DNA from: Urechis unicinctus
Taxonomy: Eukaryota > Annelida > Polychaeta > Xenopneusta > Urechidae
Assembly: GCA_034190875.2 (NCBI GenBank)
Contig: CM067356.1
Location: forward strand, 32,304,285-32,368,284
Length of the DNA: 64,000 nt
Direction of reading: 5' to 3'
Shown: positions 25,701 through 39,100 of the stretch, in pieces
How positions within the stretch are numbered: the stretch's first letter is position 1
How the letters are laid out: each line of letters opens with the position of its first letter
Notes under the pieces: generated by a model
Database searches by the model: none
What the model was told of the DNA's origin: nothing
What the model saw: only the letters and a program-made list of their open reading frames with translations
Program-made: the position numbers and the translations under genes

Positions 25701-28700
25701 AGCGTAAACACCTCGCCGTGTCTCTCTGCCTTTCACTCTGCGCTCGTTGGTACTCTTCTTCATCCTCACATCGTCTAATTAACACATATGCCAATGAGTA
25801 CAACAAGGCGGCATAGCGATAACAGCTGTCTTGTTGACTGGTAAGTCATCATGTGACAGTGTTTGTTAGCCATTACCAGCCAATCAACGTACTGCACGAG
25901 GCCCTCGGTACCGTCGACAACAGCACTACCAGTGATGCTGCTTCAGGTCTTACTCTGTTTAGTGTGTACCATATAATCGTTAATTGGTCAGACAACTTCT
26001 TTTCTGGGCCGAAGAATGACAAACAGGAATAATGCGGCACTGACAAGTTAATTATTAAGAGATCATTAAGCCCGTGGGAAATATGTCCCTGTACTGACAA
26101 CACGCCTTCTGCAGTAAGAGGAGACTTAGATGTCGTGACGCGTGCCTGACGCGCTCTGTCCTGCTAAGTAAGATTATCGATTCCCTTCAGCCTTCACCTT
26201 AAAACAGCCTCTCTGCCAATTAACCATACTTGTACCCTACCGAGCACAACGCGGTATTTTTGTCGTCTAATTGGCTTGCGTGTGTATTATATTTTCCGCT
26301 GACTTGCTTTATATGATATTATAACCTATCTTTAGCGATGAGGCATTCGGTCCCTACCCTCCGAATTCGTCGGTTAATCAATAAAGATCCGTGAGCGCAC
26401 CTTTTACTCAGCTCGGTGGGGGCCGTCCTGGCGCGGGCTTCCAGGTTTTTATCCTGTAAATGTGTCTTCATCAATCAAATCGACGAACAGACTGATACTT
26501 CGTCTTGCTGCGACTGCCTCAGCGAGGATGGTCTCGGCCATGACGACCGCCTCTAGCAGCGATTGTCTCGGCCGTGACGACCTCGTCTAGCAGGCATTGT
26601 CTCGGCCGTGACGACCTCGTCTAGCAGGGATTGTCTCGGTCATGACGACCGCCTCTAGCAGGGATAGTTTCGGCCGGGACGACCTCGTCTAGCAGGGATT
26701 GTCTTGGCCTAGACGACCTCGTGTAGCAGGGATTGTCTCGGCCGGGACGACCTCGTCTAGCAGGGATTGTCTCGGCCGGGACGACCTCGTCTAACAGGGA
26801 TTGTTTCAAGTGACCCAAGAGTCACTGTCATCCTCATCCAATACCGCCGCGATATCACCTCGTTATTGAAGATTACGTAAAACCCCAATAGTTCGCTATG
26901 ATTGTCTCGGCCGTGACTTCCTCGTCTAGCTGTGACTGCCTCGGCTATAACCACGTGATTCAGCTGAGATTGTAGTTTCTCAACTACTAGATCTAACTGA
27001 GATTGTTTAAGCCATGGATTATTTGTCCAACTGGGACTTTTTAGGCCAGAACTACTTAGTTTTGCAAAGATTGTTTCAGCTCCATCTTGTCAGTCAAGCT
27101 GAGATTGTCTGCCCGTGAAAACCTTGGCTGTCTGTTTTGGCCTTAACCACCTGGGATCTGAGATCTCGCTACACCCTTTCTGAGCTGGATGGTGTGTTCG
27201 TTGACTACTTGGTCTAGCTTAAAGTGTTTTGTCTGCGACTTCTTGGTCTAGCTGATATTGTCTTTTCCATGACAAATTGGTCCAGTTTATATTTTTGGGT
27301 CTGAGACTGCTTGGTCTAGCATATAATGTTTTTTTCCATGACTACTTGGTCTAGCATATAATGTTTTTTTCCATGACTACTTGGTCTTACTTATATTGTT
27401 TTTTTCCATGACCACTTGGTCTAGCTTATATAGTTTTTCCCATGACTACCTGGTCTTGCTAATAGTTTTTTCCATGACTACTTGGTCTTGCTTCTATTGT
27501 TTTTCCATGACTTCTTGGTCTTGCTTCTATTGTTTTTCCATGACTACTTGGTATTGCTTCTATTGTTTTTTCCATGACTACTTGGTCTTGATTATATTGT
27601 TTTTTCCATGACTACTTGGTCTTGATTATATTGTTTTTTCCATGACTACTTGGTCTTGATTATATTGTTTTTTCCATGACTACTTGGTCTTGATTATATT
27701 GTTTTTTCCATGACTACTTGGTCTTGATTATATTGTTTTTTCCATGACTACTTGGTCTTGATTATATTGTTTTTTCCATGACTACTTGGTCTTGATTATA
27801 TTGTTTTTTCCATGACTACTTGGTCTTGATTATATTGTTTTTTCCATGACTACTTGGTCTTGATTATATTGTTTTTTCCATGACTACTTGATCTAGCTTA
27901 TATTGTTTTGTCTGTGATAACTTGGTGCAGCTTATGTTATCTAGTCGATGACTACTTGGCCTAGTTGATATTGTTTCGGGCGTGACCACCTAGATTTCCC
28001 TGTATCATATTCTGACACCGATAATTAAATTAAGTATTGTGTGGTCGTATATTACATGCATAAATAAGTTCCATTTCTTGGCGCCGCTGGGAGAAGAGCG
28101 ACATCGTCGCTATGAGAGCCCCTGTAGTGTGGTGTTATCACTGGCGTTGGTGCGGATTTCATCAATTATACAAGGCTTGAATAACCTCACAGTATTTCAA
28201 GTCGACGCTCACTCAAAAAAGAATACAAGGACACGCTTGGGATTATCAATTTGTTTACACGTTGGCACTTGTGTTCTTGGTACACGTTTTCTTGGTGTAC
28301 AACGTTTGTGAGTACAAGCACATTATGATTTTGAAGCAAACGTTTCACAGTTAAACGATCATGACATTAGTTGGCGAACGAGGAAGCGGACACACTCGGA
28401 ATGTAAGTCACTTTATCAGAAGGAAACTTGTCCCCTTTGCCGCAACTAGACATGCACAGTAGCCGCATATGACTTACATTGCACTCCGCATCTTGACAGC
28501 ATATAATCTAACTACAATGAACGATTCCTGTCAAATAAGCTAATAACAAATGCATTCAAATATATAATTTTTATAAAAAATCAATAACTTTTCGCTCATG
28601 AGTATTTTCATAATTCATAACCTTATCATAACAGGCTAGTTTGAGTTGGTCACGTGGCCACGATGTTACAGATGACTTGAGTATTACACCAAGTCTCGGG

Positions 28701-31700
28701 AGAGCCTGACAACGAGGCTCATATGGCATTCTCTCAGAAGAAGATTAAATCGAGCTTTCCCAACGTTCCTTCAAAGACGTATCGTGATTATTTGAAGCAT
28801 CACCGAACAAGACGAGGTCGCTGTGATGGCGATAATGAGTGCGCTGGTGCTGCTCCTGGCGGACCTGTGTGGATTGCCGACGATGATTGCCATTGACCTC
28901 TGCGGTGTCATGAATCAGGAACATCGATTGATGCGTATGGTATTATAGCCTCGTTCTGAGACAGCTGTGCCGAACTCATGAGCGATAGAGACCGAGAGAG
29001 ATCATTCTTGGTCTATGGACGAATTTGTTCCCTTGTTGTCTCTGATCGGTGAGAATAAATCACTGATTATAACAACTGGCAGTTGTCTATCGCATTAAGG
29101 TAGCCGTAGTATGTAACGCTGTCACGCTCGCTATCACAAGCTCCCCGTCCACGATAGATTATTAAAAGAAGCTTACAAGAAATAGTTGGTAGTATGATCG
29201 ATCCAGCGTATAGTCAACCTAGCTCGTTATGGAAACATCCCATCTGCGATAATCCTGCTAATATTGAGCCGATTGCGTGGACGTCATGGCTAGGCCTACA
29301 CCCGAACACGTTCGCAGTTGCCTCACCTCGCCGTAGAACTCCTTTGCCTGAAGAAATGCTGCAATAGAATGTATTGACAACATGGCGTCTGTCTAACCCC
29401 AAGAAGCACTTTCCTAAACATATCTCTGATATCAAAGTGCCAGTGACAAAGCCGCTTTAATGAAGTAACTAGAGCAGGAAAACCACAGGTGGAATAATAT
29501 CAGAAGAGTTGTTATCGATTCTAGGTAAAAGCTGCTCGCTAATTGCCCGAAAGTGTGCGCGCGCATGACTAGTGTCTGATTATGGAACACCGAATAATAC
29601 TGAATCGAATGAAGAGGAAGATTTTGTGTGCAGGGAATAGATGGCATACTGTAATAGAATTATTTGCCAGCAAGTCCGGCTGTCTGTCGCTTGTGGGGCT
29701 GGGTATAATGCCGATTACCACAGTTCCGTCTGACAGCCACCGACATGCGAGTGTATGAGCATCTACCAAACACGACGATAAGCTAATGTCTGAAGACGGC
29801 CAGGAACTGAATATACACAGATTGCCTGGACTGGTTCCTGTTGGTGTAATTTGTATTGTATTCAAGGTGTTACGCAATCGAACAGGAAGCCTTGGTGTTG
29901 TCCGTCATAATAACGTCACAAGGCACAAAGAATTGGAAATGCGCTAAGATAAAACACACTTATGTTTTTGAGAACAGTTTTTCTTCTTTGTTTTGTCATT
30001 GTTAGAAGAAGGGTTGGTCAGGTGAGCGGGCTTAGATGAGGAGGTATCGTCCTGTGGGCTGTCAACGGGAGGGAGAACTTGGCTGCTCGGTGCCTCCCCT
30101 ACCGGGCTAGACTCTTGACCTGCATCCACCATCTCTCCAGGACACTCCTGGTTAGCGTCTGGGGTGAGGTCTGTCCCTTGTCGGCTGAAGTGAACCCGCT
30201 TACTGGACATCTTGGGCTCGATGCGTGTCGTCGTCGTATTCTCCTCCGTACCGTCCGTCGACGATGATCGTGGTGGCGACTGCGGCGATTCGCTCCTGCA
30301 GTTAGTGCATTGTGCATTCTTACACGTACAGCGGGTGCTGCATTTACCTTTCTCTGCTTCCTCTTGTTTTGCCAGCAACAAATGGTCAATAGGCGAGAGG
30401 CCATGTTCATCCCGCGTCTCCAGGAGGGCGTTCACCTCATATTGACTCGTTCTCGGCTCCAGTTTAGGTTTTTCTCCTTGAAAACCCAGACCCAGTTCGT
30501 GTTTAGCACGAGACTCGGTGGGTGAACAGTTAAGTTCGAGTTCTTTCTCGTGTAGGAAAAGTTCGAGCTCGGACAAGCCGCTGGGCTTCTTCTCTAATAG
30601 AGCATGCGTCTCGTATTGAGGCCCACGTGGTATCAACGGCGGGCGTGTATTGTCGTCGGAAGTCGTCTGGTTCCCAGTAGCAGTCTGGTTATTGTGACCA
30701 CTCACATTGGAAGAGTCCCTATCATTAGCCAAGAGGCGCTCTTTTTCTTGTAGGAACAGCTCGAACGGCGAGAGTCCTGTGTCTGTGCGTTCCTGTAGCA
30801 AAGCGTGCTTCTCATATTGTGAGGTCCTAGGCAGGAGTAATAATCTCGACGGACGGCGTTCCTCGGTCTCGGCGAGCGACAGGGACCTGGTGCTGGAGCT
30901 GAATCGGGCGGGACTTGATGACGTCGACGGTCTCGGCTCAAAGATATCCTCGAGACAGTCGACCTCACGGGTGGGTTCCAGCTGCGATGATTGACAAATG
31001 TCCTGGAGTGTGCCGCGTAGGAGCTGCTCGTCCTGTAGGGACATGGCTCTCTGGCTCTTAGCCGCTTGTCTCGTATCCATGTCATGTTTGGTTGGAGACG
31101 CACCGATGAGTTGGTCGTCGTCACCTGGCGAGTCGTGACGAGGCTGAATGAGAGCTCGTGTATCAGCATCGCCGGTGTCCGACGTCTCCGACACGAGATC
31201 CGTATCCAGGACAACGAGCTGGCGCTGTTCCGGGTCATCTTCTGTGACGTCACAACTCCTCTCCTTCTCTTCCTCCATAGCTAACACTTGTGACCGACGT
31301 GAACTCAGAGCACTGCGATAATGAACAATTATGTACACATGTAAGATCTAGATAAACTGCTCATGTTTGGCCGGGTACACACGGATGAGAGGGGAACACT
31401 TCGCTCACTGTTAGCAAGGATAGACTGGCAAAGTTCACTATTTACACCAGCTTTCCCCACAATACATGGCATCCATACATCCAAGAGCCAATGTGCGATG
31501 TAACGTCAGGGACGGTTAATACACTGATAATATATATCCCTGTTGATAGGCCTTGACGTGATGTGTGTACGTCTTGAGACCTCGGCGACCTCGGAGAGAG
31601 GTCGTCGTTAACTGGAGACTGACCACAGAACGGGGTTGGGGCAAAGCATCGTTCACCCAATGGACTGCTAGTTTGATTGAGCTGCGTCAAGTGCACTGTT

Positions 31701-33067
31701 TGGTCAGACACTTAGTTGGTTTATGATGGCGTATGTTGACCATGGGTAGAGACTACTTCTGTCCCGGCAGGCCATGGCGTGAGCCTACTGCGGTTGACAA
31801 TACGCTCCTGCCATCTCAGCTGGCGAGTCAGCAGCAGCAGCAATAGACTAGAGATGAAGGCGAGCACCTAGACTGTTCTTTTCACAGCCCCCTAGCCATG
31901 AATCCAGCTTTCTTCATCGCGTGGTTCTAATGGCAAGAAGTGTTCGTCGAGTGTTTTCATGTCTCCTGTCCCCGCAGAGGAGCTAATGTTTGTGAGCTGT
32001 CTGCGTGAAATGTTGGCTGGTGATGGGAAGCCCGGATGAGTGCCAGGGATCAAGCACACGCCACCCCGCGGATGTTATCAACTATAGATTTCATGATCAC
32101 AGGAAGCAGACGACACTCAGTCTTCTGAACGATTACAAACAGACGACAGACGCAAGGACATGCGCACTCGAAGGGCAATATGCCGCCAGTGGTGTGGGCG
32201 TTAAAGTGATGTATATCCGAGCGTCTCACTGACTCCAACAACACCTTATCACCTTTCTCCGGCCTCTTTCCTCACGCATATTCCCACCTTGTATTGCCAA
32301 ACATGGGCGGGGATTTTGGCGTGCAATTTGCGGGTGGCGCACAGTAATTTCCTGACGTCGTAAATGGCTGCTGCTGGTTGGTGGTATCAGGTCGTGTATG
32401 GCGGAGGAGGGCGCATGCTGCGGGATGCTGCGACGACGGAGACTGGATGCGGCGAGTTACAGCGGCTCAACATCTCTCACTCGCTCTCTCTCTCTCTCCT
32501 TCGCCAGCGGCGGGCGCGAGCAGCGCTACGCTCCGATCAATACGAGCTATGTAAATGTGTTCTGCTCGACACAATATCTGCCGCAGCTGTAGCAGCAGCA
32601 GCGGGTGGGGGCGAGTTGGTGGTCAGTCCCAGTGAGGCTGGTGACCGCGGACGGGTAAGACGCTGGTGACCACGGGTGGGTATGGAACGGGCAAGGTAGG
32701 CGACCTGACAGTCGATGACGACGTGAATAAGACGACGAGTTGTGTTATGACGAGCTGCAATGATAACTGATGTCGATACAGAAGACAATGTCGACCTATA
32801 CATACATTTACACACATACATATACGTAAATACATACATACATGCATACATACATACATGCATACATACATACATACATACATACATACATACATACATA
32901 CATACATACATACATACATACATACATACATACATACATACGTACGTACGTACGTACGTACACACACACATACACACATACACACATACATACATACATA
33001 CATACATACATACATACATACATACATACATACATACATACATACATACATACAGACAGACAGACAT

Positions 33068-33140
<73 letters not shown>

Positions 33141-36100
33141 TGTATTCGTGTGTACAACGATGCATCTACCCGAAGATAGTCAATCTCTAAATCGCATTTT
33201 TACTTGGTGCTCATTTACTAGATGCTTTACCCCATACCATACTCCCATAGTAAAATGTGCCTAGCAGTTGCTATGCGCATTGTATTTGTACTTGATCATA
33301 ATGTCTCAATAAAGTGCTTTGTACTATGGCTACTATCATAACGTCTGGTTTGCGCGCTCGTCAGCCACGTGGTTGATAGGTAACAGTAATATTGGGGTTT
33401 AACGTCACTTTCAACAACGAGGTGATATCGTGGCGGTGATGGAAGAGGAGGATTGTGATGCTTGGACAGCTCCCCTTAAGTGTCGGGGCCCACTTGGCAC
33501 AAACCCGTCGCCCAGACCGGGCTGCGAAACCCACGCCGCACTGTACTATTGAGCTACCGGGTCGGGTGCTTCCCTTTTCAGTCCGGTTTTCACACCTTGG
33601 TATCGAACCTACAACCTGTGGGTCGAAAGGCGGCACAGCATACAACTACGACACGGCAACCGGGTTGAGACCTCACTCCAACAATTTACTGAAAACAATG
33701 TTATATGCAATTTTCAGTTTGTCCATAGTTTGCTTTGCATTATTGCGAGTAGTGAAGATTAACACAATATGATACGACCAGATTTAGTTTTGCATTTGGA
33801 GAGCAAGTTGAAAATTTAGACAATTAAATGTTGGAACTGGCATATGTCTATGGAACGCTATGTCTGCAGTAGATATTCCGCCCCACCAAATTGTGCATTA
33901 AGTCAGCAGCGTAGACGATCTAAATATATCATTGAGTACGGTAAGGTGTTTAAGAATAAACGGGGATGGTTCATCTTTGGATATCATTCACTGTAAGTCA
34001 GTGAGGTTAAGATTTAAAAGTCCACTAGTGTTTTCTTGGTATTGTCCTAGACCTAATAGAGAAAGACAATTGAATAGTTAGGTCTGGTACCGGGTTAGTC
34101 CCAGCCCTAACTTAACACATGTATCGGCCAGCACTTGCATTACAATAGCAGAAGGAGCAAAGAGACGATCTGAAATAAATGGTTCAAACAAACGGTGTCA
34201 AGACAACATCCAATATTTCACTTCTGGAGTTTCTGGATTAAATCATCAACGTATCAGATAAGGAGTTTGTGAGATTATACACCACCTTGGCGTACACGAT
34301 TCACAGTGCTGAAGGTTCAGAAATTAAACTAACCTGTTTGGTGCAGCGTTCCCCCCTGTTGGACAGGGAGCATAAAAGGCCCACTGTATCCCCCTGCACG
34401 TCGTCAGAAGCGTCTAATAGGGGCATCCTGTTTGCCGTGGATTGCGACTGGTGTGGGTGGACAGAGGGAACCTGGTGTTTAAGTCTTACTTGCGTGGACC
34501 ATATTTACAACACACCACTTTGGTTCGAATTTCGCCAATTAGAGAGGTTGTACCTGGTCCAGTCAATCGGCTGGTGGTGACATGCCCTAGGATAATCATT
34601 GGCATTTTTTTTATCTTTTTCATCTACTTGTTCTCGTTCATCAACATCCACATATATTTCCCTACATCTTCAATTTATCGTGGAAGGCGGCGGCTCAGTC
34701 AGGTCAATTTGATCTATTTTTATATACCCCCGTCTCTGTAACACATTAGTGTTGATGTGCCGTCAAACCGTATACTTACTTGGCGTAGCAAAGTTGGTTA
34801 CTGTATCAGAGGCGCAATGCACGTACAATGAGCAGGGGCAGCTGTAGTCGATAAATTTTTTGGTATTTAGTCATGTGATTGACATTGTCAAATGATTTCT
34901 ATGCATCTAGAAAACGGGGCAGGTGGGGAGGTTGGTGTAGTGGGATGCTGCCATGGTGGGGAGGGTGGTGTAGGGGGATGTTGCCATGGTGGGGAGGGTG
35001 GTGTAGGGGTATGTTGTCATGGTGGGGAGGGTGGTGTAGGGGGATGCTGCCATGGTGCTGAGGGTGGGGGATGCTGTCATAGTGGAGAGGGTGGTGTAGG
35101 GGGATGTTGCCATGGTGGGGAGGGTGGTGAAGGGGTATGCTGTCATGGTGGGGAGAGTGGGGTGCTGTCGTGGTGGGGAGGGTGGTGTAGAGGGATGCTG
35201 TCATGGTGGTGTAGGGGGGTGCTGCCATGGTGGGGAGGGTGGTGTAGGGGTGCTGCCATGGTGGGGAAGGGGTGTTGCCATGGTGGGGAGGGGGCTGCAG
35301 GGGGATGCTGTCATGGTGGGGAGGTTGGTGTGTAGGGGTGCTGCCATGGTGGGGAGGGTGGTGTATATATACAGATTATATCTGGTGTGTTCTGTGTTTG
35401 TTCAGTTGACAAGGGTTAGTGAGGTGGATGTAGCAGCCAGGAGCACTGGTCAGCAGGTGGAGAATGTCTGTAACCTGTCACAGCTTCACCCCATCTCAAC
35501 CCCTGCTGGTACGTCCATTATGTAGACTAGCTTCTCAATTAAGTACAGCAGTAACCATCAGTCAGTTTATTTGATGATTTGGTTGTTTAATAATTCATGT
35601 TTCACATGCTATGTGGATTTCAGTGTTGTCGTGTATACGCACGCGTTACGCACTCGGTGAGATATACACACGTGCTGGGTCTGTCTTGCTGGCCCTGAAC
35701 CCGTTCAAGCCTCGACATGACCTATACACAGCAGAGGTCATGCAGAAATACCACAGTACTGCGCAGGAAAGTCAATCAGAGGTGTGTTATATCACTAACC
35801 TTCCATGAATTCTGTTTGAAAAGAGCCCATTTTGTCTCCATGTCTCGGCTGTCATTGGTCACTGCTTTGTTGTGTGTAGCTGCCTCCACACATCTACCAG
35901 GTGGCGCTAGCAGCGCAACAACATTTGCTTGATGGGTTTGGGGAGTCTAGGTTGAACCAGAGCATCATTGTCAGTGGAGAAAGTGGAGCTGGCAAGGTGA
36001 GTTAATGAGTTGAGCTAGCAAGGTAAGTTAATGAGTGTACTATCACTTCTTGTAACAAAGGTGAGTTATGGAAGAGTTACCTTACAAGCTGTACTCTCTC

Positions 36101-39100
36101 TCTCTCTCATGAAAATCCTTGTATGTAGTGAATGTTGTGTGTTTCAGACTGTATCAGCCCGCCATCTCATGCAGTTCCTGGCAGCCTCCTCCTGTATGGG
36201 TCAACCTAATCTCAGGTGATACCTTGCTTTAATGACTTTTACACCTGTTTCCAGACAATTCTGTCTGCAGCTCCTAACCTTTTCAAATGCCCGTAAAAGA
36301 ATGGCACAACTCACTGGAGTTAAAGCATACATGGCCCTGTGTGTGCTTATTCTGTCTGGGTGTGTATATCTGCATATCAACAGCAAATTGACTGGTGTGT
36401 TTGCAGGAGGAAGTCGATGCTAGTTGGTTGCCAGGTGGAGAAGAGAATCCTGGAATCAAACCCTGTGTTGGAGGCATTTGGTGAGTGTGCTTAACTGACA
36501 TGTGTCAACAAGAGTACTAATTAAGATGGTAAATTAAGTAGGTAGCATTATTTAGAATAAATTGTTCCACCAGTGGTTTGACTTGTTGCCGACTTCCCAT
36601 GCTTCTTTACCATTGAATGCTCTCCATGTGTTTGTATCAGGAAATGCCAGCACGCTGAGAAATGACAACAGTTCCAGATTCGGGAAATATATTGAGCTAC
36701 AATTTGCACGGTAAACAACTTGTGTGTTGGCAGCAGAAGAAAGCATTCTTTAGCTGGGTTATATCTCAACCAATCAGAGGTTAGGGTCATGAATGCAGCC
36801 TTGTGTGTTACAGGACCGGTAGACTGACGGGGGCTAACCTACACACTTACCTCCTGGAGAAAACGCGAGTGGTTCATCAAGCCCCGGGAGAAGATAACTT
36901 CCACATCTTCCACCAGGTGGCGCTCTACTCTCTCTTTACTTATTTGCCTTGTCATGTTGGACAGACAATCTTTATTAAAGCATGTTCACTATCTGTGAGA
37001 CATGCTGACTTTTCATGAAGCATGTTGACTACCTGTGAGACATGTTGACTACCTGCGAGACATGTTGACTACCTGCAAGACCTTTTGACTCTCTGCGAGA
37101 CATGTTGACTACCTGCGAGACCTGTTGACTCTCTGTGAGACATGTTGACTGTCTGCGAGACCTGTTGACTCTCTGCGAGACATGTTGACTACCTGCGAGA
37201 CATGTTGACTGTCTGCGAGACATGTTGACATTCTGCCAGATGTGTTGACTCACCAATCTATCCCATTGAGGCAAGTGTTCATATTATATCCTCCCATCCC
37301 TTCAGTTGATACAGAGTTGCCCTGCACAGCTGCACCATGCACTACCCTCCTTAGACCAGCATGGCAATCCAATTTGCTATAGGTTCGCTGAGATGCAGAA
37401 CAGAGATGCAGGCAATTATCACATTTGGTATTTTTTGCTTTTTATATTGCTGGTGTGTCAGGAATTTTGGAATGTCAATTTTTTAACCTATTCACGCTGC
37501 CTTTTTTTAGAGAGAGATACCACTGCTTGGTGTGCGTTACTGGAAGCGCTGTCTGATATTGGTGTAACAGAAGCCCAGCAGGTCTCTTTGTTTGAGGTGA
37601 GCAGTCTCCCTAGGCAGGGATGTCTACTTCACTCATTCATTTAATCCCTCTCTTAAATCACATCTACAGTGTTACAATCTAGAATAATAGAAAATCGTGT
37701 CAGAGAGTGCATTTTTCAATATGAGTGCTATATTTGGGCTCTGTGCAACCTTTTAGATCTTTTACCTTCATAATCAATATTATTTTTCCATTATTATTCC
37801 AGCTCTTGGCCGCTATTCTGCATCTGGGCAACATTGTGTTGACAAGAGATGAAGAAGATGAGGATGTATGTCATGTCAACCAGACTCTCTCAGGTACTGT
37901 GTCTCACTCAGAATCTACTGCACCACCGCAACTCAGAAACTACCCCATCATCCGGTGGCAGTCTTATATGTTATGAATCACTTTCTGAGCTGGCGTTGAG
38001 ATGGGGTGTCTGCGTGTTTTCCCCAGCTTCTTCGTTGGGTCTCAGGACCGCTGCTCAGTTACTCGGTCTCAGTGCTGACAGCATGGAGAAAACTTTCACT
38101 CATCGTAGAATCACAGCTTCCCACCGTCGACGTCAGAGTGTGTTCCACAGACCATGTGACCCCAGCGAGGCTGCCTGTCGCCGTGACTGTCTGGCTAAAC
38201 TTATCTACCACAGGTGACAAAGTGTTATATACTTTGGGCAACACAATGTTAACCTACAAAATGATTAATACTTCTGGTAATTTAATCCTACAGGTGACGC
38301 AGACATTTATCATAAGATAGATCCTCATATGAACTTGATCATTAAGAGAACTGCTTTGAGGGCTTCCCATTTGATCGTTATTGATCCCCATGTGAGTTTA
38401 ACCACAAATAAAGCCCCACGTCTCTTTAACTTAGTTGTGTGTTGTTGCTGCAGGTTGTTCATGTGGCTGGTGGATACGATTAACACCTCCATGAGGTGTT
38501 CAAACCAACATCATACCATAGGTCAGCATCCTCACTCATCACTTCATCTCACTGCCATGCAGCTATTCTCATCTGTCTCTGTTCTCATATGCTGCCCCTC
38601 TCTGTTAACATGCAGGTATACTGGATATATATGGCTTTGAAAGCTTCAATGAGAACAGCTTGGAACAATTGTGCATTAATTATGCAAATGAGCGTCTTCA
38701 GCAACACTTTGTTGCCCACTTCTTGAGAGACTTGCAGGTGGGACTATGGTTCCACAGAACCTATCAATTGCTTTATATTAGGCATCATCAATTGTGGTTT
38801 AGCTCCTTGACAATCTAATACAAATTATCTAATGAATTTATTTAAGGTAATTGTCATGCTGTTGTATATTATGTAACATCATGTCTGGGCCGTTTGTGAC
38901 ATCTGTAACCCCTGTCATCTGTCACCCTGGTTGGTTGTCCTAGTCAGCGGTCAGTTGTTTGTGACACTGGTCCTCACGTGTGTGTGTGTGTGTGAGTAGC
39001 GGGAATATGTGGAGGAGGCTGTCTCCTGGAACTTTACAGACTTCCCAGACAACCAGCTGTGTGTCCAGCTCCTCGATGCTTCGCCCATCAGTGTCTTCTC

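Noticed and set aside
26621-26954. ORFs with periodic Arg-Arg-Gly-Arg-Pro-Gly-Arg-Asp-Asn
   Set aside because: Reading of the 34-bp tandem; no start context or homology.
24696-27985. Possible CRISPR array
   Set aside because: The repeats abut without unique spacers of constant length and the DNA is eukaryotic; they are minisatellites.
30079-31284. Overlapping ORFs on both strands across the nested gene
   Set aside because: They are GC-driven alternative frames; only the minus frame ending in CVLS has internal repeats and defined motifs.
32537-33264. Long ORFs of Cys-Met-Tyr-Val, His-Thr-Tyr-Ile and Tyr-Ile repeats on both strands
   Set aside because: They are produced by the CATA/TA microsatellite, which is open in all frames.
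33480-33668. Functional tRNA gene at the SINE
   Set aside because: The acceptor stem does not pair and only the A- and B-box regions are kept; it is a SINE head.
34879-35335. Gly/Cys/Trp-rich ORFs, such as repeated [11 protein letters not shown]
   Set aside because: Artefact of a 33-bp minisatellite whose unit is 11 codons.
37849-38217. One continuous ORF covering myosin 37.85-38.22 kb
   Set aside because: The frame before 38027 is intronic; the exon starting at 38027 joins in phase with 37893 and matches the myosin XIX alignment better.
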